In this document: one piece after another, positions 52,424 to 62,202 of the stretch | Numbering within the stretch: position 1 is the stretch's first letter | Layout of the letters: each line of letters opens with the position of its first letter | Assembly: GCF_030160715.1 (NCBI RefSeq) | Contig: NZ_BSOW01000001.1 | Span: 372,001-436,000, forward strand | DNA from: Bradyrhizobium iriomotense | GTDB lineage: Bacteria; Pseudomonadota; Alphaproteobacteria; Rhizobiales; Xanthobacteraceae | Length of the DNA stretch: 64,000 bases | Direction: 5' to 3' | The notes under the pieces: generated by a model | What the model was told of the DNA's origin: nothing | What the model saw: the letters and a program-made list of their open reading frames with translations, nothing else | Databases searched by the model: none | Position numbers and translations under genes: made by a program

Positions 52424-55400
52424 CTAATGAGCCACTTCAGGCGGCGCCGTCGCCGCGCCGTCCTCGTGCGGCGCCGCCCGTTCCCGCGACAGGAAAATCT
52501 TGCGCAGCGCCGGCGCGATCACAAGCAGCAGGAGCGGACCGATGAACATGCCGCCGACCACGACGGTCGCGAGCGGCCGCTGCACCTGGCTACCGATGCC
52601 GTGCGAGAGCGCCGCCGGAAACAGGCCGACGCCGGCCGAGAGCGCGGTCATCAGCATCGGCCGCATGCGCTGCTCTGCACCGCTGAACACGGCTTCTGCG
52701 ATGCTCATGCCGGAGGCGCGCAGCTCGCGGAAATAGGTGATGTTGAGGATGCCGTCCATCACGGCGACGCCGAACAGCGAGATGAATCCGATCGCGGCCG
52801 AGATGCTGAAGTCGAGGCCGGCGAGGTACAGCGCGATCAGGCCGCCGCCGACGGCAAAAGGGATTCCGGCAAGCGCAAGCAGGCTGTCGCGCACCGAATT
52901 GAAGAGGCTATAGAGCAGGACGAAGATCAGAAGCAGCGTCACCGGCACGACGACCATGAGGCGGGCCTTGGCGGCTTCCAGGTTGTCGAACTCGCCCGAC
53001 CAGATGATGCGGTAACCGGGCGGAAGCTGAATATTATCCGCGACGCGCTGCTGCGCCTCTGCGACCGTGCCGCCGAGATCGCGGCCGCGCACGCTGAACT
53101 TGATCGGGATGTAGCGCTGGCTGCGCTCGCGGTAGATGAACAGCGCACCGGTGTTGAGGGTGATGTCGGCAAGCTCGCTCAGGGGAATGTAGGCATTGGC
53201 GCCCGACGTCGTCGAATAGGCGACCTTGAGGTCGCGCACCGCGTCGATGCTCTCGCGGAACTTCGGGTCGAGCCGGACCGCCACCGCGAAGGAGCGATCG
53301 CCTTCCAGAACGTTCGTCGCGATGGTGCCGCCGAGCGCGGCCTGGACCACCGCGGTGATGTCGCCGGTGTTGAGCCCGTAGCGCGCGGCCTTCTCTCTGA
53401 CAACCTTGATGTTGAGGTTGGGTTGGCCGACGAGGTGGAAGATGCCGAGATCGGCGACGCCACGGACGTCGCGCATGACATCCATGACCTTGGTGGCGGT
53501 CTGCTCCAGAACGTCCAGATTCGGGCCGATGATCTTGACCGAATTGGCGCCCTTCACACCGGACAGTGCTTCCTCGACGTTGTCCTGGATGTATTGGGAG
53601 AAGTTGAAGGTGACGCCGGGCAGCTCCTCGTCGAACTCCTTCTGGAGCTCCTCGGAGAGCTTTTCCTTGGTCAGGCCCTTCGGCCATTCGTCGAACGGCT
53701 TGATCGGTGCGAACAGCTCGACGTTGGAGAAGGGCGAGGCGTCGCTGCCATTGTCGGGGCGGCCGTGCTGCGAGACGACCGTGATGATCTCGGGATGACG
53801 GAGCAGGACGTCGCGCATCTTGCGCGTCGCCTCGGTGCCGGCATCGAGCGAGATCGTCGGCGGCATCGCGGCACGGATCCAGAAATTGCCCTCTTCGAGC
53901 GCAGGCAGGAATTCGCTGCCGAGGCGGCTGGCCGCGAGCGTCGAGATGGCGAGGAAGATGAGGCCGGCGGTCACTGCGAGCTTCACGCGGGCGAGCGCCC
54001 AGCGCAGCACCGGCGTATAAGCCTTGCGTAACCAGCGCACGATGACGGTCTCGGTTTCCTCGATATGCTCGGGCAGCAGCAGCGCGGCCAGCACCGGCGT
54101 CACCGTGAAGGTCGCGAGCAGGGCGCCGGCGAGCGCGTAACCATAGGTACGCGCCATCGGCCCAAAGATCTGGCCCTCGACGCCCTGCATCGTGAACAGC
54201 GGCACGAAGGCGGTTACGGTGATCGCGGCGGTGAAGAACACCGCCTTGTCGACCTGGAGCGCGCTGACGAAAATCATCCGCAGCCGCTCGGTCCAGCGCG
54301 CGGCCGCTGGCTGGCCGTGGGTGGGGGCGGTCGGGTCGGCACCCCAATAGCCCTCCGCGAGATTTTGCAGCACGCGCGCGCGGCTCTCGGGGCTCGATTG
54401 GAAGTTGCGAAAGATGTTCTCCATCATGATGACGGCGGAATCGACGATGATGCCGAAATCGACCGCACCGAGCGACAGCAGGTTGGCGTCCTCGCCTTGC
54501 AGCACCAGGATCATGATGGCGAAGAACAGCGCGAACGGGATGTTGGCCGAGACGATCAGCGCGCTGCGCAGATCACCCAAGAACACCCACTGGATCACGA
54601 ACACCAGGAGGCAGCCGAACACGAGGTTGTGCAGCACCGTGTGGGTCGTGACGCCGACGAGCGAGCTGCGGTCGTAATAGGGCACGACCTTCACACCTGG
54701 GGGCAGGGTGCCGTCGCTGTTGATCTTGGCGACCTCTTCCTCGACCTTCGGGATGATGTCGTTGGTGTGCTGGGTCCGGCCCATGACGACGATCGCGGCG
54801 GCGACGTCGTCATCCCTGCCCTTGCCGGCGATGCCGAGCCGCGGCACGTATCCGACCGAGACCTTTGCGACGTCCTTGATCTGGATCGGCAGGCCGCCCG
54901 ACTGGGTGAGAACGATATTCTCGATGTCGCTGACCTTGTAGCCCTTGGTGATGTCGTCGGCGCCGCCGGAATCGATCAGGCCGATGCCGCGGATGTTGAC
55001 CGATTGTTGGCCGATCGCGATCTCGCGGCCCCCGACATTGACGTTGGCATTGCCGAGCGCCGTGACGAGCTGCGGCACGGTGATGTTGTAGGCCTCGAGC
55101 TTGGCGAGGTCGGCATCGACGTTGAACTGCTTGGTGGTGCCGCCCCAGGAATTGATCTGCACCACGCCTGGTATGGTCATCAGGCGGCGGGTGACGACAT
55201 AATCTTGCAGCGTGCGCAGGTTGGTGAGCCCGAAATTCGGCGGGCCGACGAGCTGGTAGCGATAGATCTCGCCAACCAGGCTCGACTGCTGGATCGTCGG
55301 CACCAGGTTGCCGGGCAGGGTGATGTTCTGCTGGATGCTGTTGGCGGCCTGCGTCAGCGCAAAATAGTAGTCGACGTCGTAGCGGAAAGTGACGCGGACG

Positions 55401-55675
55401 AAGGACAGACCGTAGAACGAGGTCGAGCGGATGTTGACGACGCCGGGCGTCGGATAGAGCCCGACCTCGATCGGGATGGTGTAGTACTTTTCCATCTCCT
55501 CGGCCGACAGTCCCGGCGCCTGCGCGGTGATTTCCAGGATCACCGGCGCCGGATTGGGATAGGCCTCGATGTTGAGCTTGCTGAAGGCTGCAAGCCCGGC
55601 GGCGCAGAATACGACGAGGCCGAGCACGACGATCGCGCTTCGGGTCAGGCCGAAATTGATGATGCTCTTGACCAA
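52424..55675 (-). CDS. RND efflux permease, CzcA/CusA-like
   Basis: A 1083-residue inner-membrane RND pump with 12 helices and two large periplasmic loops. The N-terminus FGLTRSAIVVLGLVVFCAAG and the helix 4 motif DFGIIVDSAVIMMEN resemble the heavy-metal (HME) branch, but the adaptor has no metal-binding segments. So the cargo could be metal or an organic compound. Stop 10 nt before the lipoprotein gene; 40 nt behind the adaptor. Confidence 0.92.
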   Translation of the reverse strand: MVKSIINFGLTRSAIVVLGLVVFCAAGLAAFSKLNIEAYPNPAPVILEITAQAPGLSAEEMEKYYTIPIEVGLYPTPGVVNIRSTSFYGLSFVRVTFRYDVDYYFALTQAANSIQQNITLPGNLVPTIQQSSLVGEIYRYQLVGPPNFGLTNLRTLQDYVVTRRLMTIPGVVQINSWGGTTKQFNVDADLAKLEAYNITVPQLVTALGNANVNVGGREIAIGQQSVNIRGIGLIDSGGADDITKGYKVSDIENIVLTQSGGLPIQIKDVAKVSVGYVPRLGIAGKGRDDDVAAAIVVMGRTQHTNDIIPKVEEEVAKINSDGTLPPGVKVVPYYDRSSLVGVTTHTVLHNLVFGCLLVFVIQWVFLGDLRSALIVSANIPFALFFAIMILVLQGEDANLLSLGAVDFGIIVDSAVIMMENIFRNFQSSPESRARVLQNLAEGYWGADPTAPTHGQPAAARWTERLRMIFVSALQVDKAVFFTAAITVTAFVPLFTMQGVEGQIFGPMARTYGYALAGALLATFTVTPVLAALLLPEHIEETETVIVRWLRKAYTPVLRWALARVKLAVTAGLIFLAISTLAASRLGSEFLPALEEGNFWIRAAMPPTISLDAGTEATRKMRDVLLRHPEIITVVSQHGRPDNGSDASPFSNVELFAPIKPFDEWPKGLTKEKLSEELQKEFDEELPGVTFNFSQYIQDNVEEALSGVKGANSVKIIGPNLDVLEQTATKVMDVMRDVRGVADLGIFHLVGQPNLNIKVVREKAARYGLNTGDITAVVQAALGGTIATNVLEGDRSFAVAVRLDPKFRESIDAVRDLKVAYSTTSGANAYIPLSELADITLNTGALFIYRERSQRYIPIKFSVRGRDLGGTVAEAQQRVADNIQLPPGYRIIWSGEFDNLEAAKARLMVVVPVTLLLIFVLLYSLFNSVRDSLLALAGIPFAVGGGLIALYLAGLDFSISAAIGFISLFGVAVMDGILNITYFRELRASGMSIAEAVFSGAEQRMRPMLMTALSAGVGLFPAALSHGIGSQVQRPLATVVVGGMFIGPLLLLVIAPALRKIFLSRERAAPHEDGAATAPPEVAH

Positions 55676-55715
55676 GATCTTGCACTTAGCGCGGCGCGGT
55701 TGGCGGGCAGCCGAT

Positions 55716-56918
55716 TCAGCCCGTGGTCGCGGTCGCGAGCTTGTTGGAGAGGAAAATGGCGCCGCTCGAGGCCACGAACTCGCCGGGCTTCAGCCCGTCT
55801 AGGATCTGCCACCAGCCATCCTGGGCCATGCCAACCTTCACGTTGCGGCGCTCGAAGCGGTGTCGGTCGGCCGTGACCCAGACCGTCATGGTGCCGTCGC
55901 CCTCGCGCACGACGGCCTCCGACGGCACGGCGACGGACAGCCTGGGGCCATCGATCTCGATGGTGAAGCTCGCCAGCATGCCGGCGCGCAGCTTGTGGGT
56001 GGGGTCGTCGATGACGGAGCGGACGAGCTGCCGATGCGTGTTCGGGTCGATGTTGAGCCCAAGCGTGGTCACGTGGCCGCGAAACGCCTCGTCAGGATAG
56101 GCTGGGACGCTGACGGCGACCGGCTGACCGATCCGGTAGGCCGGCGCATCGATCTCGATGACGTTGGCGGCCATCCACATCGTCGAGAGGTCGGCAAGAG
56201 TGAAGGGCGCCGGCGCGTTGCCGGGCTGGACGTAGAGCCCGGGAGCGGCGTTGCGGGCGACGACCTGGCCCGAGATCGGGCTCGACACGATCAGGATCGA
56301 ATCGACCTTGCGATCGGCGACGATGCGGTCGATCTCCTCGTCGGTCTTGCCGAAGATACGCACGGCGTCGCGCGCGGCTTTGTAGTTGCCTTCCGCGGTC
56401 TGCTGATCGGAGGTCGCCTGGTCGACGTCCTTCTGCGCGCCACCGCCGGTCTTCAGAAGTTGCTTGACGCGCGTCAGCGTGCGCGTTTGCAGCTCCAGCA
56501 CGCCCGCGGCCGCGAGCAGGGTGGATTCGGCCTGGAGCAGGTCGGGGCTGTCGATGGTGAACAGCGTCTGCCCCTTGGTCACGGTCTCGCCGACGTTGAA
56601 GAAGGTGTCGACGATCTTGCCTGCATTGGGCGTGAACACCTGCACCAGCATGTTCTGGTTGAAGTCGATCGATCCGACGGCATTCTTCATGACGCTGAAG
56701 GCGCGCGACTCCGCGGGCAGGATCTTGAACCCGTCGGCCTGCTTGTCCGTGACGTTAACGGTCTGGCTGGTGATGTCGACATCGCCATCGGCGGCCGGTT
56801 GCGCCGCCTTGGCCGAGCGCACCTCGCTCGTGCGCGTCAAGAGCCAGGCGCCAGCAACGAGGACGGCTACGGCAGCAATGCTCGCTGCAAAGCCCGCATG
56901 CTTGATGCGAAATGCCAT
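55716..56918 (-). CDS. RND efflux periplasmic adaptor (HlyD/CusB-like)
   Basis: A 400-residue membrane-fusion protein from ATG 56918 with an N-terminal anchor (FAASIAAVAVLVAGAWLL). A lipoyl half (GKIVDTFFNVGETVTKGQTL), a helical hairpin (LLQAESTLLAAAGVLELQ...), the second lipoyl half (SPISGQVVARNAAPGLYVQPG) and beta-barrel domain follow in order. It joins the RND pump to the outer-membrane channel. First gene of the three-gene operon; the promoter must lie in 56919-57113. Confidence 0.9.
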   Translation of the reverse strand: MAFRIKHAGFAASIAAVAVLVAGAWLLTRTSEVRSAKAAQPAADGDVDITSQTVNVTDKQADGFKILPAESRAFSVMKNAVGSIDFNQNMLVQVFTPNAGKIVDTFFNVGETVTKGQTLFTIDSPDLLQAESTLLAAAGVLELQTRTLTRVKQLLKTGGGAQKDVDQATSDQQTAEGNYKAARDAVRIFGKTDEEIDRIVADRKVDSILIVSSPISGQVVARNAAPGLYVQPGNAPAPFTLADLSTMWMAANVIEIDAPAYRIGQPVAVSVPAYPDEAFRGHVTTLGLNIDPNTHRQLVRSVIDDPTHKLRAGMLASFTIEIDGPRLSVAVPSEAVVREGDGTMTVWVTADRHRFERRNVKVGMAQDGWWQILDGLKPGEFVASSGAIFLSNKLATATTG

Positions 56919-57113
56919 GACGCTCTTCACCCCAATGGTTTCGGATGCGTTCGCGCACAACTCACCGTTCACCGTGCAGCAGGGCGCGGTGAGGCAATCG
57001 TCGTGGCCAAAAGCGAAACCCTGTTATCAGCCTTCGCTGACGCTCACCTTACGGACGGACGCACGCCGGGGCGGTGCGGAGATGTCAGTTTCTTGGCTGG
57101 CGGAAGTCACCGT

Positions 57114-58676
57114 TCACTCCGGAAGTCCCGCCTTGCGCAGCCCCTCGATGATCATCGGGCTCCGTTGACCACGCGCCATCAATTTCGATATCCGGAAATC
57201 AGGCTCGATCTCGAGAAGTCGGTTCGCCATCTTCCTGGCTTCTGTATCCTGCCCAAGGTGCGCGAGCGCAGCCGCGAGGCAGCGGTACGCCGCCCCGTAA
57301 GCCTGGTCCCTTTGTAGAGCCTTCCTGGCCGAAGCGACTGCGTCGTCGAAACGACCAAGGTCAATGAATGCACAGCCGATCCCCACCAGGTTTGAAGTGA
57401 GCAGCCGGTCAAATGGGCTTAATCGAATCGCGCGCTCAAAACTCCTGATCGCCTCTTCAGGCCGCCCCGCTGTAACGTAAGTCCAACCTCGATGGACCCA
57501 TGCGTCGGTTGCATTGGGGTTGGAAGCAACGGCGCGGTCGGCCAACTCCTTTGCGGTATCGAAATCGAAAGTCCACATGGACATTGCACGGCTCAGTGCG
57601 CTCAACGCCTCACAGTCGTTCTCGTCAATGCGAATTGCCAACCGGAGCAGTTGAAACCCTTGCGCAAGTGCCGCAGCTTGCGACGTCGGATCGGCCGCCC
57701 ATTCCTCACCAACATTTATAAAGTGGCAGGTGCCGGCAAGGGTCGCAGCAAAGCCGTACCCGGGGTCAATCTCCAATGCGCGAGACGCAAGCCGAAGCGC
57801 CTCGGCTGTTCCTTCGGGGGTGCGTGAGTTCAGATGCGGTATCGCTCGAAGGCAGAGGTCGTAGGCACTCAGGTCGTTCGGCCGACGCGCGGCCAAGCCC
57901 ATTTCGATCTGAAACATTTTGGGTGCAACGGCTGAGACGACGCTCTCGGCCATGCGATCCTGGAGAGCGAATAAATCGCTCAGGTCACCTTCAAAGCGAT
58001 CGGCCCAAAGGTACATCCCGGTCGCGGCATCGATCAATTGGCCGATGATGCGGACTTTTCCCGCCGCCTTGCGCACGCTGCCCTCGAGCACGTACCGCAC
58101 GCCGAGCTCGCGCCCGACCTGCTTGATGTCGACGGCTTTGCCCTTGTACGCAAAACTGGAATTGCGCGCGATCACGAAGAGAAATTTGAACCGCGACAGC
58201 GCGGTGGTGATTTCATCCACCATGCCATCAGCAAAATAGTCCTGATCGGGATCGCCACTCATGTTTTGGAACGGTAATACCGCTATTGAGGGTCTGTCCG
58301 GGAGCGCGGGGGCTGATCTGGATGGATCCACGCGATGGTCGGGAAACGCGATGGATCCCGGTTCCGGTACTTCCCTTACTGACCCGACGAAGCGGAATCC
58401 CTTGCGCGGCAGCGTTTTGATGAGGCGCTGCTCCTCGCCGGAATCGCCAACGACGCTTCGGGCCACATTGAGGCGGGTCGTCAGCGCTGCATCCGATACG
58501 ACGCGGCCGTTCCAAATGGCATCGATCAAATCCTCCTTGCCAACCACGCGCTCCCTGTTGCGGATCAGATATTCGAGGAGGTCGAATACCTGCGGAGCAA
58601 CAGAGACCATTTCCGTCCCGCGATGCAGCTCGCGCCGGTCGGTGTCGAGCACGAAGTCCTCGAAGCGGTAGCGCAA
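57114..58676 (-). CDS. winged-helix / TolB-like / TPR regulator
   Basis: A 520-residue protein from TTG 58676. Residues 4-97 are an OmpR/PhoB-type winged helix (VSVAPQVFDLLEYLIRNRER). Residues 125-245 hold the SIAVLPFQNMSGDPDQDYFA segment common in CadC- or adenylate-cyclase-linked regulators, and residues 285-510 are TPR repeats. No cyclase catalytic domain is present. It stands upstream of the RND operon on the same strand and may regulate it. Confidence 0.85.
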   Translation of the reverse strand: MRYRFEDFVLDTDRRELHRGTEMVSVAPQVFDLLEYLIRNRERVVGKEDLIDAIWNGRVVSDAALTTRLNVARSVVGDSGEEQRLIKTLPRKGFRFVGSVREVPEPGSIAFPDHRVDPSRSAPALPDRPSIAVLPFQNMSGDPDQDYFADGMVDEITTALSRFKFLFVIARNSSFAYKGKAVDIKQVGRELGVRYVLEGSVRKAAGKVRIIGQLIDAATGMYLWADRFEGDLSDLFALQDRMAESVVSAVAPKMFQIEMGLAARRPNDLSAYDLCLRAIPHLNSRTPEGTAEALRLASRALEIDPGYGFAATLAGTCHFINVGEEWAADPTSQAAALAQGFQLLRLAIRIDENDCEALSALSRAMSMWTFDFDTAKELADRAVASNPNATDAWVHRGWTYVTAGRPEEAIRSFERAIRLSPFDRLLTSNLVGIGCAFIDLGRFDDAVASARKALQRDQAYGAAYRCLAAALAHLGQDTEARKMANRLLEIEPDFRISKLMARGQRSPMIIEGLRKAGLPE

Positions 58677-58779
58677 CCTGCCAATCCTTCAGGAGCTTCT
58701 GATCGTGGCGGCCCTTAACGTAAACAATAGGCGGCTGGCGAGAAGAATGTAAGCCGAATGTGCGGTGCCTTGGACGCGC

Positions 58780-59262
58780 CTACGTTTCAGCCAGCTCCGT
58801 CAGCTTTGCGCCGGCCAGGCGGAAGAACCGTTTCTCCGGTAGCGGGCGCCCTCCGAGCATCTCGTAGAACTGTTGAAGCCGTGGGTCATCTGCATCGACA
58901 GTCCAGTCGATGCGCTCATGGCCCTCTTGCCGGGCCAGTACGGCCAGTTGCGCCATAAGTCGTTTCCCCAATCCACTCCCGCGTCGATCGTGACGAACGT
59001 AGAGCTCTTTCAGGAAAAAGCCTGATGTCAGACCAGGTCCGGGATAGATGGCGCTAAAGCATGCGAAACCAGCGATCCCATCGTTCTCGCAAGCAAGCAG
59101 AATTCGCGATCCCACGGGCCTCGACTTCAACCCGGCGATGATCGAGTCCCGTGTCGGACAGTGGACGCGATAGTGAGCTTGCATTTCGATCAGCGCATCG
59201 GCCATGTCATCGAAATCAGCTTCCGCAATCTCCCTGAAAGCCGTCAGAGCAGTATGGCCCAT
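58780..59262 (-). CDS. GNAT family N-acetyltransferase
   Basis: A 160-residue acetyltransferase from ATG 59262, preceded by GAGGGACC. The acetyl-CoA site is ELYVRHDRRGSGLGKRLMAQ, followed by DWTVDADDPRLQQFYEMLGG. The N-terminal arm begins MGHTALTAFREIAEADFDDM. A longer frame to 59445 lacks support. Substrate not predictable; it lies alone between the TPR regulator and a plus-strand membrane protein. Confidence 0.88.
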   Translation of the reverse strand: MGHTALTAFREIAEADFDDMADALIEMQAHYRVHCPTRDSIIAGLKSRPVGSRILLACENDGIAGFACFSAIYPGPGLTSGFFLKELYVRHDRRGSGLGKRLMAQLAVLARQEGHERIDWTVDADDPRLQQFYEMLGGRPLPEKRFFRLAGAKLTELAET

Positions 59263-59548
59263 GGTCCCTCGATCCCTGCTGAACGTCCAGCCCGTTTCCG
59301 AGCGACGATGATCCACCTTTTGCACTTGGTTCTGTTTGGTGTCGAGGTGATTGGAGGCGCGCCGCCGAATAGGCTTGGCCTCGCTCCACCCTGCAGGCTC
59401 TGGGTGGAAGACGAATGGGAGGGGCGCGAACCGACATGTCGGCAAGATATCACTCTTGGCGGATTAAGCCGCGCAGGGGGTGTTGGCGCACTCGTTCCAA
59501 TCGTGTCTCTTTGACCGTAACATGCGCCTTCCGAAGGAGACGGCCTGA

Positions 59549-59893
59549 ATGGATTGGTATTTTGTCTTGGCGGTCGCGGGGCCGCCCTTCGGCTTTCTGT
59601 TTGTGATTGGCGCGATCCCTTTCCTGATCTACAGCTGTCGCACCAGCAACGCGCCTCGCAGCCTCATCGCAAGCAGGATCGCATTGATCCTCTCCCTCGC
59701 GTCGGTACTCGTGTCGATTCCACTATGGATATCGCTGCTCACGGGCCACCACCGGAACGGAGCCCCCGTGGACTACTACGATCACGATTTTGCGCTCTTC
59801 GAGGTCATTGCCGTCTTCGAAGCACTCGCGCTTTTGACAGCCGTCCTGAGTGCCATGCGACAGAGAGCACGTCCCGCACCGCCCCGGCAATGA
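59549..59893 (+). CDS. hypothetical three-helix membrane protein
   Basis: A 114-residue protein with three predicted helices (about 4-30, 42-64 and 84-104) and a polar loop after the second (TGHHRNGAPVDYYDHDF). GAAGGAGAC precedes the ATG. No family is recognised. It is convergent with the membrane acyltransferase gene. Confidence 0.65.
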   Translation: MDWYFVLAVAGPPFGFLFVIGAIPFLIYSCRTSNAPRSLIASRIALILSLASVLVSIPLWISLLTGHHRNGAPVDYYDHDFALFEVIAVFEALALLTAVLSAMRQRARPAPPRQ

Positions 59894-59947
59894 CAGCCCG
59901 ACGTCTCATTCAACCCTGCCGCATCTGCCAACAAGTTACCGATCTCA

Positions 59948-61195
59948 TCATGGCGCGGCGGAGCCGGTGACCGCCGCGGCGGGCGCCGCTTCGCGTGGCG
60001 CGCGGCGGCCGTTCAACACCACGCCGATGATGGTGAAGCGCACCAGCAGGTGATAGCTCACCAGCATCGGGACAAGTGCAGCGGCGAGAATGGTGACAAA
60101 CTTGATCGGCCAGGGCCAATCCAGTTGCGACACTGCGACCTGCAACGCCATCACGATCGGCATGTGGATCAGGTAAAGCCAGTAGGATGCGTCGGCGATG
60201 TAGCGTCGCGTCGGGCTGAAGCCCGACATGAAGCGGAGCGCGAGGCCGATGACCGCGAACGTGGAAATCCATATCGCCGGTGCATACAGGATGGCGGCGA
60301 CTAGCCTGAGCGTGTCGGAACGGACCGGCAGTTTTGGCGCGCCGGGCGAGGACAATATCACGCCGGCAAGGACGAAGCAGATCAGGATCAGGCCGAGCGC
60401 CAGCACGAGGTGCAACAGCCAGCGCTGCTCCAGAGTCCGCAGCAGATCGCGCTGCCGATGCAACAGCCAGCCGATGCCGAACGCGGTGCCGAAACCGATC
60501 CAAGCCTGCAGGTTGGTGACGAGCGATTGATCCGGCGTCCTGATCCCCATCACGCTGACCCATTTTTGGTCGAGGCTGAAGGCGATGCCGATCGGGATCG
60601 CCAGAACCAGGGGAGCCAGCGGATTTCGCATGATCCGTGCGAAGAGACGGTCAAGGACCGTTCGCAGAGCGCCGGACACATCGAGCCAAACGAGGGCGCT
60701 GCGCAGTAGAAGCATGGCGACATAGAGCTCCAGCAACACGTAGAGAAACCAGAGATGGGCGAGGGGGAAATTCGGCAGCACCGGCGGCCAGCCGCGCGCG
60801 CCGGGGACGGGACCGCCATTGGGAAAGCCCGAAGCCCAGATCACGACCAGCGCCATCGGCGTAAACACGATCGGCCAGCCGATCACGAGCGGCAGGCCGA
60901 TCCTCTGCAACCTGTCCCTGACGAAGCCCCAAGCCCCGCGGCGATGAAGGCTCATGCGGGCGAAGAAACCCGCCATCAGGAAGAAGGTGGTCATCCGGAA
61001 GACGTGGATGGCGAAGAACAGCAGGCCCAAAACCAGGCTTTGATGGGTGTCCTGGATGAACCAGATCCGGGTTGGGGCAGGGACAAACGACAATGTCGCG
61101 TGCAGGACAATGCCGAGCAGCAGGGCAAGACCCCTGACCGCATCGAGGGCGTGCAGCCGTTCCGATGCAGGGGTGGCGGCGGTCAAACGGGACAT
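59948..61195 (-). CDS. membrane acyltransferase (acyltransferase 3 / OpgC-like)
   Basis: A 415-residue integral membrane protein with about ten helices. The N-terminus RLHALDAVRGLALLLGIVLH is the acyltransferase 3 signature with the conserved acid, Arg and His. The central PLAHLWFLYVLLELYVAMLL segment matches OpgC-type glucan succinyltransferases, which modify periplasmic cyclic glucans. ATG at 61195. It is divergent from the two-component genes. Confidence 0.85.
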   Translation of the reverse strand: MSRLTAATPASERLHALDAVRGLALLLGIVLHATLSFVPAPTRIWFIQDTHQSLVLGLLFFAIHVFRMTTFFLMAGFFARMSLHRRGAWGFVRDRLQRIGLPLVIGWPIVFTPMALVVIWASGFPNGGPVPGARGWPPVLPNFPLAHLWFLYVLLELYVAMLLLRSALVWLDVSGALRTVLDRLFARIMRNPLAPLVLAIPIGIAFSLDQKWVSVMGIRTPDQSLVTNLQAWIGFGTAFGIGWLLHRQRDLLRTLEQRWLLHLVLALGLILICFVLAGVILSSPGAPKLPVRSDTLRLVAAILYAPAIWISTFAVIGLALRFMSGFSPTRRYIADASYWLYLIHMPIVMALQVAVSQLDWPWPIKFVTILAAALVPMLVSYHLLVRFTIIGVVLNGRRAPREAAPAAAVTGSAAP

Positions 61196-61526
61196 GGACG
61201 GCTCATGCTCGCTGGAGAGGGCGTTCTGCCTGACAATCTGCCCGATCTTGCCAGGGTTCTCATGCCCAATCTGGAAATCGGCTAACCGATTTCTCGACGC
61301 CGCTGGCTGATTTTGAGATTGCGGGTCGGGTGAGGGGTTCAGGTCCCACGAGAGAGCGTAACCCCTCATCCGAGCCTTGGGCACGATCGGTCAGCCCGAG
61401 CTTACGCGAAGCTTACAGGAGACGAAAACGCGGATGGCGCTCGCCTTTTTGCTGGCCGAAATCCGGCGGATAGTGGAAGAAATCGACGAAGCGGCACGAG
61501 CCGTGGAGTTGCCGGCGGGAATACGG
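61196..61526. other. divergent intergenic region, 331 bp
   Basis: Holds the promoters of the acyltransferase and of the two-component operon. An open frame from 61377 runs into the response regulator, but its sequence before MRLLIVEDN has no receiver homology. No clear operator is seen. Confidence 0.4.
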
Positions 61527-62201
61527 ATGCGCCTTCTGATCGTCGAAGACAATGTCGAGCTGTCGCGGCTCGTCGCAAACGGCCTGACGGCGGCAGGCTA
61601 TGAGAGCGACATCGTCGGCAGCGCAGCCGAGGCGCGCGAGGCGGTGCGCAACGTCAGCTATGCCGCCATGATCCTCGATCTCGGCCTGCCCGATGGCGAC
61701 GGCCTTGCGGTGCTGCGCGAGCTGCGCCGCCACATGGACCCGCTGCCGGTGCTGGTGCTGACCGCACGCGGCGGCTTGCAGGATCGCGTCAACGGCCTGC
61801 GAAGCGGCGCCGACGATTACCTCGCAAAGCCGTTTGCGCTGGAGGAGCTGGTGGCGCGGCTGGAGGCGATCCTGCGGCGGCCCGGCCAGTTGCTCGGCCG
61901 CTCGCTGCGCCTGGCCAATCTCGTCTACGACACCGAGAGCCGGCAGATCTTCGTCGACGACCAGCCGCGGATCATTTCCGCGCGGGAGACGTCGGTCCTG
62001 GAGATCTTGTTGCGGCGACAGGGCCGCGTGGTGCCGAAGAAGAACGTCGAGGATCACATTTTCGGGCTCGAGGGCGAGGTCGCGTCCAATGCCGTGGAGG
62101 TCTACGTCTCGCGGCTGCGCAAGCAGCTCGCCGAGCACGGTGCCAAGGTCGTGATCCACACCATCCGCGGTGTCGGCTATCTGATGGCCGAGGAGAAATA
62201 A
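61527..62201 (+). CDS. OmpR-family response regulator
   Basis: A 224-residue regulator from ATG 61527. The receiver domain begins MRLLIVEDNVELSRL; the phosphorylation site is Asp51 in MILDLGLPDGDG, with the conserved Lys in DDYLAKPFALEEL. Residues 125-220 are a winged helix ending VYVSRLRKQLAEHGAKVVIH. The kinase gene starts 1 nt after its stop. The subgroup resembles TctD/QseB regulators. Confidence 0.92.
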   Translation: MRLLIVEDNVELSRLVANGLTAAGYESDIVGSAAEAREAVRNVSYAAMILDLGLPDGDGLAVLRELRRHMDPLPVLVLTARGGLQDRVNGLRSGADDYLAKPFALEELVARLEAILRRPGQLLGRSLRLANLVYDTESRQIFVDDQPRIISARETSVLEILLRRQGRVVPKKNVEDHIFGLEGEVASNAVEVYVSRLRKQLAEHGAKVVIHTIRGVGYLMAEEK

Positions 62202-62202
62202 C

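Noticed and set aside
52379..55876. Two long plus-strand frames of 550 and 603 codons.
   Set aside because: They mirror the RND permease gene and carry no domain.
61377..61526. A 50-residue N-terminal extension of the response regulator.
   Set aside because: The receiver domain begins exactly at MRLLIVEDN with its own ATG at 61527, and the extension has no homology.
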